Origin: Hymenopellis radicata
Taxonomy: Eukaryota; Basidiomycota; Agaricomycetes; Agaricales; Physalacriaceae
DNA: 30,186 bases
Direction: 5' to 3'
Assembly: GCA_015501595.1 (NCBI GenBank)
Contig: JADNRX010000599.1
Span: 1-30,186 of the forward strand
Both the position numbers and the translations under genes were made by a program. The notes under the pieces are model-generated. The model made no database searches. It was not told where the DNA came from and saw nothing but the letters and a program-made list of their open reading frames with translations. How positions within the stretch are numbered: the first letter of the stretch is position 1; each line of letters opens with the position of its first letter. This document shows positions 21,256-30,186 of the stretch, in pieces.

Positions 21256-22349
21256 TTATAAAATAGAACTGTGGGATGCCCACGGAATGCGAGCGCCAGC
21301 GAGAGCAGCTATGCTGCCATGAATCAAGCCTTGCGATATGTGTTGGCCTGGCGTCTTGTCTTCGCGTGTAATGCGCGCATTGCAGTGTTGACATGCGAGG
21401 AAGTGTGAAAGCCGGCCTTGAACGGGAACATGGCGGTTGGGAGGATGGGCGCATTGTATGGGGCGGTAAGTAGCGCGCGATCGAATATGTACAGGACCCG
21501 GGAAGAAGCGCCAGTTTGGGCGCAGGTTTTCATCTGGCAGCTCTGGACATTCTCCATCCAGGCAGGCAGTAAAAAAAGCAGCTTTGTGATTGAAATGCAC
21601 ATCATACAGAGATGCGAATTTCGGCAGCAGGAAGTGGTTTCTTGGGCAAACGGCTCCGGCAGGGTGGCCGCGAAGTGGCCATGTGGGTATCTGTGGTTCA
21701 GGTATGACGACCGGTGCTTCGTCGACGTCCATTTCTTCCTGTCGGCCTTTGACGCGTCTGCCCTTGGGGTAGGAACATTTCCAGCGCGCTTTGCGAGGAC
21801 GCGTTTGCTTCTTTAGCAAACGATTGATGGTTTCGGCCTATCTATCGTTGAGACAAAGTCTTTCAAAAAACAGCGTACAGTACCTTCTCGTCCTAAAGTT
21901 TCTTTTCAGTCATGTTCTTGCGTTTCCGTGCGGTTTCCTCACGACGAAGGGCCAATTCGGTCTCGTTGAGCTGTTTCTTTCGACTCGTTCTTGCTGGCGT
22001 CACATCACCAACTATTGAGTGTCAGCATGTCGGGTCTCATCTTGGGGTTAACTGGGTACTCAGAGGAACATGGGAAGGAGGTTCAACCACTTTCGCAACG
22101 GCCTGTCTGCTTGTAAGACATTGGGGCTTGCTTGAGTGGATTCTTCTTCAGAGATTCGTGTCCGTCCAGAAGACCGTTTTGAAGGATTAACCTGCCGAAA
22201 CTCTTCTAGCACCGCCGTGTTGGACGTCGAGCTCGCTGGTACACTGGGGAGCTTTAGTTTATTTTGAGACGCGATCCAGAAGGCTGGGCTTGCGAGGGCG
22301 ATTCGGTGCCGAGCTCGTCGTTCTCGGCGTCCTTTTCTTCGATATCCAT
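21256..22349 (-). pseudogene. broken INO80-complex subunit (Ies2/INO80B, PAPA-1 domain) gene
   Basis: ATG at 22349 opens an acidic N-terminus (MDIEEKDAENDELG) leading to SRLKI. One base is then missing near 22260, after which the frame continues as KLKLPSVPASSTSNTA. Further down, LTSRQAVAKVVEPPSHVPL lies in yet another frame. Intron 22012-22059 (GTACCC...AATAG) leads to the PAPA-1 core SRKKQLNETELALRREETAR, then KRKNMTEKKL. An in-frame TAG (21893-21895) replaces the usual Glu/Gln before DEK. Intron 21838-21883 joins this to AETINRLLKKQTRPRKAR. The match to the PAPA-1 region of Ies2 is strong. Beyond about 21780 the sequence no longer resembles the family. A functional Ies2 would be a nuclear subunit stimulating INO80 chromatin remodelling. 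The disruptions fit a decayed paralogue or a badly sequenced gene. Confidence 0.65.
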
Positions 22350-24298
22350 ATCCTGTTACAGAGTTCGCGGCATGATGCATGATGTCGTACATGCATCAAG
22401 AACGTCAAGATGCGACGCGAGAAGTAGGCTCTATTTAAAGCATGTTGGTCTGTAAACGCAAATTCTCGATACCCGGAAATCGTAGGTGGACCGGGCGAGG
22501 AGCTTCGAATTAGCAAGTGCGATTAGGTTGCTGCATTTGGCGGTATGGTACGCATACAAGTCTCTGTGTCTGTATGAATACGTGCAGCGATATCTCCTCT
22601 ACAAAACATGGTCAGAGAATATAATTTCACTGCAGACGAGCTAGACGAATAAAACATTGCTCTCCAACAGCTAAGCGGACAATAGCTAGTGGGCTACGAG
22701 TCTGCACATAGGCCTGGGAAGTTGGCACTTGGATGTTGAACTTGACATGTAAGCAGAAGAAAAAAAGGGGTCCCTAGGCAACGTATTGGGCGAAGACAGC
22801 GCCGGTATGCCATACGCCCATGGGAGAGTTGAGCAAGGACGAGGCAAGTCATGGTCGGGTATGAAGGATGTAGCACGTATGCCATCAGTATGAGTGAATT
22901 TGAATTAAAACAGAAAGCGACTTGACGGAACACAGGACAGAGCCGGTGAGCTACGAGCCTGCATGTAAGCCGGGACGTTGCCTCGATACCTGAGAAGCCG
23001 AAGGGGAAAAGAAAGTCAGTACTTGTCAGACGGCACGTCCAATATACAGCACCGAGGCGAAACCAAGACCAGCGCGAAACAAAGTAGATGGTACGCTGCC
23101 CTTGGAAACTATGAGAGTAAGCACGAAGAAGATCAAAAGTCCGCGACGCAGGCCATGTTACACAGGACCAAAAACATCTTCACAGAGTTTATACGGCAGT
23201 TGCAACGGGTGAGCTACGAGACGGCCACAGCCATTGATGCTCATCGACTTTAGGAACTGGGTTGAGATTGGAAGGGGAAGGACTCACGCGTGAACACACA
23301 AATGTCACCGTGAATGAGGCCGACACGAAAAAAATGACTCAGAAACCCTGGCCGATGTCAAATATGAGGACTGTGGAGAACCTTACAGCTGATCCACGAG
23401 TCCACGGCGCACAGAGCTAAGATGTCAAACTGAACCCGAATCGTGACCCATGGGAGAGAACTACGTACTAGAGCAGATGGTACGCCATTGACAGTGGAAG
23501 GAGCGACGAGCCTCCGATTGTCAAAAAGTAATCTTGAATTCGGACTCAATATCTCACGCAGAGCCGCGGACGACTTTACGGCTGATCCACAAGTCCACGA
23601 TGCATCCAGTCCACAGGTAGGCCCATTGACTCGGAGCAACGGTAAAATTTTAAAAATGGAGCTCGATCGTTGGTTTGTTCGAAGGCGGGCGCGTTCTCGC
23701 TGGACCACGCGTCCACGGTCCCAAGGTTGGAACTGCTGATAGTAGGGAGCTGAAGAGAATTAGAATCCGATGACAAGCAGAGTCCGAGTCGATCCGCCAA
23801 CGAAAGGGATACATATAACCCAGAGACATGCAACTCGAGGTGGGGCTTGACACCTAATTCCCAGCTTCGTGCGAGGGTAAACGAACACAGTAGATGTGTA
23901 CCACGAAAGAAGGTGAGCACCGGGAACCACAAGGAGATGGCACCGTGGGGTTTGAACCAGGCTGACAACTGGAGTGGTGAGTATTGATGAACTAAAATTT
24001 AAGGAAACAGCCTCCGTAAAAAGGGCGACGCATACTCGCTAGACCATGCGTCTGCAGATGAGCCTCAATGATCGAGGGAGAAGAAAATCTACCACGGAAA
24101 TCAAGCCTAGGACACGCCGTGAAAGACATTCAAGCCGAGGTACTGATACCTTTTGGAATGCACAAAAGAAAGGTCGAGTCGCAACTATACAGTTGTCCTC
24201 CCGAGTTCCCTGTCCAGTCCACGACCTCAAGCGACATTCTGTCATATGTCAAGCAGTCATCAATTTGCGTGTACTCATACAACATAGATCATACAACA
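22350..24298. other. repeat-rich intergenic region with tRNA-like motifs
   Basis: No gene is recognised. On the minus strand, A-box-like words recur. CTCGTAGCTCACCGG (about 22942-22956) has relatives near 22686-22700 and 23210-23222. GTGGATCAGC(T/C)GTAA occurs at about 23384-23402 and 23577-23595. TGGTCCAGCGAG (about 23695-23706) and TGGTCTAGCGAG (about 24036-24047) form another pair. Some are followed by B-box-like TTCAAATTC or TTCGAACAAACC. They look like remains of tRNA-derived SINEs. No A tail or target duplication was confirmed. Confidence 0.4.
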
Positions 24299-25194
<896 letters not shown>

Positions 25195-26413
25195 ATGGCC
25201 CCACAGAATGAAGACGACATGATGGACGTTGACCTCATACCGGCGTCGGCCAAGGGAAAGGGAAAGGCTACCAATGCCTCAGCTCAGCAGTATGATGAGA
25301 ATCTGCCTTGGTACGCGTCTGCGCGCGCTGCTTGGATTCGGCTCATAAACGGGCGCGTAGGGTGGAGAAATACCGGCCAGTCACGCTTAACGACGTCGTG
25401 TCGCACAAAGACATCACAGCTACCAGTGCGTGTCGCGTGTTGTCGCTGTATGCTTTGCTGACACCCCTGTAGTCGAAAAGTTTATTGAGAAGAACCGCCT
25501 ACCGCATCTCCTATTTTATGGCCCTCCTGGTACCGGAAAGACGTCAACTATCCTTGCTGTCGCCCGACGTATATACGGCAATGACTATCGAAAGCAAATT
25601 CTTGAGGTACGTTCTCTTTCCTCGCGTTGTGTTTTGCACTGACATCCATTTCTCAGCTTAACGCGTCGGACGAACGTGGCATCGATGTTGTCCGCGAGCA
25701 AATCAAGCAGTTCGCCGAAACGCGTACTCTTTTCTCAAAAGGATACAAGCTCATCATTCTCGACGAGGCAGACATGATGACCCAAGCCGCCCAAGCAGCA
25801 CTTCGTCGCGTCATCGAACAATACACCAAGAATGTGCGCTTCTGCATCATATGCAACTACGTCAACAAGATCACGCCAGCCATACAAAGTCGATGCACTC
25901 GCTTCCGATTCTCCCCTCTACCTATCGCTCAGGTGGAGAAACGGCTTATAACGGTGGTGGAGGCTGAAAAGTACGTGTATACAGCGCCCATAATTTGTGA
26001 ACTAACGATCAGCAGCGTAACCCTCACCGATGATGGCAAGAAAGCTCTTCTCAAGCTCTCCAAGGGTGATATGCGTCGAGCATTAAACGTTTTGCAAGCA
26101 TGCCATGCCGCATATGATCTCATCGGCGAGGAGGAAATATACAACTGTACTGGCAGTCCTCATCCCAAAGACGTCGAAGTCATCGTAAATTCGATGCTGT
26201 CTGACGAGTTCACGACGTCTTACAATCGTAATTATTCCCCTGCCGCACCCAACTGGGACTAACTGTTGGTTGACAGTGATCACCGCGATGAAGACGGAGC
26301 GCGGTATGGCATTACAAGATCTCATCGCCGGAACATACGAATTCATCGAGGGCCTTGACCTGAAGCCAAATGCTAGGATCTATCTATTGGATCATCTTGC
26401 GACTACAGAGTAA
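25195..26413 (+). CDS. RFC3: replication factor C subunit 3 (Rfc3/human RFC5 type), short C-terminus
   Basis: Exons: 25195-25310, 25361-25425, 25473-25606, 25657-25970, 26016-26227, 26277-26413. Introns are 45-50 nt and all phases agree, giving 325 residues. This AAA+ ATPase has VEKYRPVTLNDVVSHKDITA, Walker A GPPGTGKT, the RFC box LNASDERGIDVVREQIKQFA, Walker B LDEAD, sensor-1 region ICNYVNKITPAIQ and the SRC arginine-finger motif QSRCTRFRF. The collar part includes KALLKLSKGDMRRALNVLQA. It is a subunit of the pentameric clamp loader that places PCNA on DNA in replication and repair. The start is the ATG at 25195, which gives the usual short acidic leader; a longer in-frame upstream reading is not conserved. 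The frame stops right after LDHLATTE, about 30 residues before the usual end (the helix after HRLS...). A GTAAAT at 26409 could be a last donor, but no family-like final exon was found. Confidence 0.9.
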
Positions 26414-26587
26414 ATCATTCGCTTTTCTGTTTAAGTTACATCGTCTGACGCAGTTGAAGTACCTGCAGGTACAGCTTTTTATCTTTTGCCTAATGATCGA
26501 AATTTTGGCCACAGCTACAGCTGAGCCCAGTCTGACGCAGCAAGCTCCCGTTGAGAACTCTCACAGCGTCTTCCTTGTAGTACTTTC
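26414..26587. other. short spacer between RFC3 and the first secreted-protein gene
   Basis: It presumably holds the RFC3 3' end and the promoter of the next gene. I looked for the missing RFC3 C-terminal exon here and did not find it in any frame. Confidence 0.4.
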
Positions 26588-26928
26588 ATGCATTTCAGCG
26601 TCTTCGCCGCCATCGTCTCAATCGTGACCGCGGCTCTGGGCATGGTGGCTGCCGCACCCGCGCCAGAGCCCCGCCCAGTCCAACTGCAACTACGCATACT
26701 CGCCTACCAAGCGAGGCCCTGGATTTACCTATTCCTGCAAACAAGTATCCTTCGTGAGATCCCTCTCCTTGGACGATCCAGATATGGATTGAGACTTGTA
26801 GACTTGTTACGTCCTACGTCTGGTACATCGCGAATCCCGGTTCTGGAGGCCAGATCTATTGCTGCTCGGGGAATCGTGTTCAGACTTTTGCGCGAGTGCT
26901 ATGGCTGACTCGTCGTCGTTTTCTTTAG
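26588..26928 (+). pseudogene. small secreted cysteine-containing protein, copy A (frame disrupted)
   Basis: The start MHFSVFAAIVSIVTAALGMV followed by AAAPAPEPR is a clear signal peptide. The mature part, SNCNYAYSPTKRGPGFTYSC then KQVSF, lies one frame away: an extra base sits between about 26660 and 26685. A likely intron (26754-26801, GTGAGA...TTGTAG) is followed by TSYVWYIANPGSGGQIYCCS and GNRVQTF, again shifted by one base. The protein matches its neighbour at 27268-27625 in order and Cys positions (C-N-x-A-Y, S-C, YCCSG). Function is unknown; size and cysteines suggest an extracellular small secreted protein. It is not a hydrophobin, because the eight-cysteine pattern is absent. Confidence 0.55.
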
Positions 26929-27267
26929 GCGGGTCCTATGGCCGGGGGATGCGAGCTGAGCTAATTAGTTATTCCAACTTGGACGCCGTCCTTTCTTGCC
27001 AGTACCTGCCTAGATCTGACCGGTCAACGCTCAACGTCGAATCTGGGGTTCAATGTGGACTGTAACCCTGGGGAGACACTCCTCCTCGGGCATGTGCCCT
27101 TGCCCTCTGTCAGAGTTTGACTTGCAGTATGGTGCTCTCGTATGCTTGTCATGATCTGGACTGAACCCAAGCCCATATATGCCGGGGACGCCAAGGTCAT
27201 TCCAGCGTATAAAAGGGCATTCGAGTTTGTGTTGAATATCCACCTCATCACCAAAGACACTTTGACG
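26929..27267. other. spacer between the two secreted-protein paralogues
   Basis: I see no gene. A TATA-like TATAAAAGG near 27208 lies about 60 bases upstream of the second start codon and could be its core promoter. Confidence 0.45.
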
Positions 27268-27625
27268 ATGCGCTTTAACATCCTCGCGCTCCTTCCCCTT
27301 GCCGCTGCCACTGTGGCTGGTGGCTGCTGCGCCTGCCGCCCAAGCTACGTGCAACACTGCGTACAATGGTCCCGGGCAGACGTTCAGCTGTTCGAAGGTT
27401 TCTTGGGTAAACTTCCTCGTCGTTGCTGAAGACTTGAAGAGTTGATTCGAATGTCGTTACTAGGTTCAGACTTCCTACGTCTGCTACGTCGGCAGCGGCG
27501 CGACTTACTGCTGCTCTGGGACGGCCGTTTCTACCTCCGTAAGTCATGGTCTTCATGATTTAGAGACGGTCCAAGTTGACGTTACTTGTATGCAGGCTGG
27601 GTTGATGGTTGGAGGATGTCTCTAA
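27268..27625 (+). CDS. small secreted cysteine-containing protein, copy B (one-base frame break)
   Basis: Exons: 27268-27406, 27464-27538, 27596-27625; introns of 57 nt each (GTAAAC...ACTAG and GTAAGT...TGCAG). The signal peptide MRFNILALLPLAAATVA begins at the ATG, with a TATAAAAGG box about 60 bases upstream. The mature part reads LVAAAPAAQATCNTAYNGPG, then QTFSCSKVSW, VQTSYVCYVGSGATYCCSG and TAVSTSAGLMVGGCL. It has six cysteines, including one CC pair, and a hydrophobic C-terminus. Exon 1 is one base too long for signal and mature parts to be in the same frame; the break lies near 27316. All downstream exon phases agree. It is a paralogue of copy A and possibly a surface or effector-like protein, with no known family recognised. 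Confidence 0.6.
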
Positions 27626-27704
27626 GATTGAGCAATTAAAGTGATGTTCATACACAAAGCAATGGGGTATTATACAGGGAAGGGAGGTATAGGAAATACT
27701 ACTG

Positions 27705-28425
27705 TTATGAGAAAACCCTTTGGCACACTCGAAGGACACTGCCCTTGATCTTCTTTCGGAACGTCTTCTTCTTCTTCTTCCCCTCCAACACGGTCTCGAT
27801 CTCCACCAACGCATAGCACTTTTCTGACTCGGCAGGCGAACAACATGGTGTGGGAGCTTTGATATGTGTACTCGGAGGGAGCTGAGCCACGTTGAATGTC
27901 TTGGAAGTGACTCTGTGGCCTTGAAGGTTGCGCACTGTACGAATCGCCGTGATGACTCCCGAAATGTATGCGCGAGCTACAAGAGGGGTCGCGGATGAGA
28001 ATAATGATATAGCAGTGAATCCGACTGTTATGCGTCGTGTAAATGGGCGCAGTCTTTTCTTCAGCGACTGTATTGATGAACACCAAGCTGTGGAGGTTAT
28101 CAGGAGGTGATGAATGAGAGATGGCGATGTCGTACCTTTAGCTGCCTTGCAGCGTTTCTTTCGATTTTCAGTGACGGCGGTGGGTGATGATGATGAGTCC
28201 ACCGGACGAGGTGCTCCCGAGTAGTATTTGGGCAGAGGAGGCACGAGGGATGGGTCGATGACCCAGGTGATTAAGATGCCCAGACTCTGTACACCGCTTC
28301 AGGTTCACGCGACTCGGCGAAAAAGCTCAAGGCAACAAACCTTGACGATCTCGAATATCACTTGTACTACACGGCATGCGATGGCCACGTATGAGCCTAT
28401 GAGTGCGATGGAGAACGTGGTTTAA
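27705..28425 (-). CDS. unrecognised protein with hydrophobic segments (3' part of a minus-strand gene)
   Basis: Three stretches connect by plausible introns. About 28422-28341 encodes TTFSIALIGSYVAIACRVVQ then VIFEIVK. 28286-28135 encodes SLGILITWVIDPSLVPPLPK and ends NRKKRCKAAK. 28086 to the stop at 27705 encodes SLKKRLRPFTRRITVGFTAI, SLFSSATPLVARAYISGVIT and a long tail. The introns are 28287-28340 (GTTTGT...TACAG) and 28087-28134 (GTACGA...CACAG). The second is a multiple of three, so the frame stays open if it is retained. Two or three segments are hydrophobic enough to span a membrane. The C-terminus is Lys-rich (coded by a CTT-type repeat on the plus strand). I do not recognise a family. 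It may be the 3' end of the gene starting further right. Confidence 0.4.
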
Positions 28426-28615
28426 GGTGCTCATTTGAGGAAGGGGTTCTGTATCCAGAGCGGCACTGAGACTTTCACTCGCCAAGGGGGCAATGCGAGA
28501 ATGCGCATGAATGTTCCTACTTATGTGGGGGTCTTTTGGGGAGATCGACCAAGCTACTAGTAGTGCGATTGCCCTGGAAAAGTATCGCACTTGTCCTTCC
28601 TCACTCAAGTACGAT

Positions 28616-29180
28616 TCACCTCAGATTTACTATATCTGTCCGGCTACAAGTAGAAAGAAAAGACTGGTCTAATGTCAACTTCGCACTGTCAGTCACGATA
28701 ACACTATCACTGTGTAAACAACTTACCAAGACATCAATCCCACCGACCGTCTCTCCCTCAAGCGCGCGCGTCTCCTCACCCACGGTATGGGGCGGCGACA
28801 CCTCTTCAGATACACTCCTCCCTTGGGCGGAGATGCGTCCTGGAAGGAGACGCTCCCAGGAAGACGTGCTCTGAGGAAGACGCGCCCCCAGAGGATGTCA
28901 CTCTCCAAACCGGGAGACACCCTCCTTCGCTGTGGGATCTTCTCTTCGTCGGTTCTAGGAGGCGGGCGGGGGACATGCCCGTCCCGTGTTGTCTTCCCTC
29001 TTCTTCTTGGAGGTGGTGCGCGCCCTGAGGAGACGTCCTCAGTTGGAGCGCGTGCGAGTGTAAAAATAGAAACTTACTTAGAGGGGGGGGGGCATGAACT
29101 CGAGGTGCTCTGCATAGAAGCATGCCCCGCGATAACCTGGAGCACGTCTACGTGCCTCGCTCACGTAACCAGAATCGACT
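28616..29180 (-). CDS. unrecognised exons of a minus-strand gene, proline/glutamate-rich
   Basis: An exon at about 29180-29085 reads VDSGYVSEARRRAPGYRGAC then FYAEHLEFMPPPPL and is followed by GTAAGT; the prolines are coded by a run of ten G on the plus strand (29083-29092). Further on, about 28810-28726 reads SEEVSPPHTVGEETRALEGE then TVGGIDVL, followed by GTAAGT and a CTGACAG acceptor. The part between is Ser/Pro/Glu/Arg-rich in all frames and its frame is uncertain. No family is recognised. Splice signals all point to the minus strand, so this probably belongs with the flanking minus-strand entries. Confidence 0.35.
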
Positions 29181-30186
29181 GCTGTGAATGAAATGATAAG
29201 AACAAGGCAAACTTGTTAATACTTACTTACAGTTGACACGAGTGCTCGGCGGCGTTGACCTCCGTGAAGGACATCGTTGATGAGTGTTAGGAGCACGGCA
29301 TACGCGAAAGGGCTCGAGGGTTCCGTAGCGCGAGTCTCTATATGGACAATTCGGCTGCGAGGAACTAAGATGATGCATTATACTTACCAGTGAAGATCCT
29401 TCGGGCGGAAATCCTTCTGCAAGCCGAGTCGTCGGTCATAGCTGTAAGCAACAATGAGTTCGAAGAGGGTTGAGGGCTGTCTGCGGCGACACGTACCTTC
29501 AAGAACAAGGGTTCAGCCGGCACGAAGCCAAACTGTCAGTCACCGGCACCAAGCCAAGTGAACAGTCCGTGTCGGTATTGACTAGTGAACGTATGTAAAG
29601 AACAAGGGAAAACTTACAAGACTGATGAGGACAACAGTTCCTCCGACATAGCCAGGTGCAGTCGTGCAACTAAAGTATATTTAACTTCTCGTTGAAGCGA
29701 ACACCATACCGTGGCACATTCAAGTCGATATCCAAGCGAGTCTATACATGAACGATCGAGTCAAGGCCCAAGTCAACAAAGCGTAGACTTACCAGTCGAG
29801 TTTCATCCGGGTTCCTTCAACACGTCGTCGATTATGTCTGAAACAAGTGGTTAGTTGACACGGCTTTGTGACCAACTTGAACAACTCACCGGTAGGCACA
29901 ATGATGGCTTGAAGGACATATGATCATACAGTCGGCGTGTAGCCAAACTGTCGTTCACCGGCATGTAGCCAAGTGAATTGATGCGAGACGGCGGTCCCAT
30001 AGACATGACCGTTCGAATCGAAGACCGTCAGCGAGCGCCCATCTCTTGAATGCACACGCCGTGTCCATATGGCGAGGGCCGTGAGCGCGTCGTGGAAGGC
30101 TGGTCTTCCAGCATTGTCAGTCAATGCGTCTAGGAACTGGACCATCCAGCTCACCTTGTTTCCCGAATCCCGAACACGGTTCGTCG
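29181..30186 (-). CDS. unrecognised multi-exon gene with internally repeated exons, 5' end outside window
   Basis: From the right edge an open exon reads NRVRDSGNKVSWMVQFLDAL, TDNAGRPAFHDALTALAIW, VFDSNGHVYGTAVSHQFTWL and HAGERQFGYTPT, to about 29930. Short exons between good introns (GTGAGT...TTTCAG, GTAAGT...TATAG) then read HNRRRVEGTRMKLDW, TRLDIDLNVPR and TTAPGYVGGTVVLISL. A second set follows: FGFVPAEPLFLK, YDRRLGLQKDFRPKDLHW and ETRATEPSSPFAYAVLLTLI then NDVLHGGQRRRALVST. The second set echoes the first. The DNA around 29518-29562 repeats that at 29933-29977 (AGCCAAACTGTC(A/G)(G/T)TCACCGGCA-type), but a TGA stands in the older coding frame of the second copy. Function is unknown. Confidence 0.4.

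Noticed and set aside
24036..24060. Functional tRNA gene suggested by TGGTCTAGCGAG
   Set aside because: No matching acceptor stem, anticodon arm or T arm at proper spacing could be read; it looks like a tRNA-derived fragment.
26588..27625. Hydrophobin pair
   Set aside because: Hydrophobins need eight cysteines with two CC pairs in a fixed order; these have about six with one CC pair.

Overview
The window is nuclear DNA from a filamentous basidiomycete, most likely an Agaricomycete. The main signs are dense short introns (mostly 44-60 nt, GT...AG, often with a CTGAC/CTAAC-type branch site), a DUF6535-type membrane protein, an F-box protein of the mushroom type, a transposase-like gene family typical of Agaricomycetes, and a eukaryotic ubiquitin-eS31 fusion and clamp-loader subunit. 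I cannot name the species.

Layout from left to right. (1) 1-877: 3' end of a Zn2Cys6-type transcription factor, running off the left edge. (2) 1542-2945: intact F-box gene. (3) 2946-5536: no confident gene, only minus-strand coding-like fragments. (4) 5537-8177, minus: DUF6535 membrane protein. (5) 8576-10416: two non-autonomous DNA transposons lying back to back, each with terminal inverted repeats and a target-site duplication. (6) 10716-12300: tandem duplications and degenerate GAGGTCGCG/TCGTCG repeats. (7) 12828-15896, minus: multi-exon transposase-like gene, frameshifted and lacking its C-terminus. (8) 16105-16401: tRNA-derived SINE on the minus strand with an A tail and an 11-bp target duplication. 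(9) 17340-20422, minus: secreted glycoside hydrolase family 31 gene with about 18 exons. (10) 21256-22349, minus: broken INO80-complex Ies2/PAPA-1-type gene. (11) 22690-24080: repeat-rich stretch with tRNA-like promoter boxes. (12) 24299-26413: divergent pair of housekeeping genes, ubiquitin-eS31 (minus) and replication factor C subunit 3 (plus). (13) 26588-27625: two paralogous small secreted cysteine-containing proteins. (14) 27705-30186, minus: one or two unrecognised multi-exon genes, the last running off the right edge.

The genes do not form a pathway; this is an ordinary gene neighbourhood heavily invaded by repeats. The most striking overall pattern is that many genes recognised by homology carry single-base indels, including the essential ubiquitin-eS31 gene (a compensating minus-one/plus-one pair). 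That suggests either uncorrected long-read indels in the assembly or a decaying chromosomal segment. I did not find a convincing new biological system. The best-supported new observations are the abutting transposons, the SINE and the secreted-protein pair. All exon models were read by eye from splice signals and reading-frame continuity.
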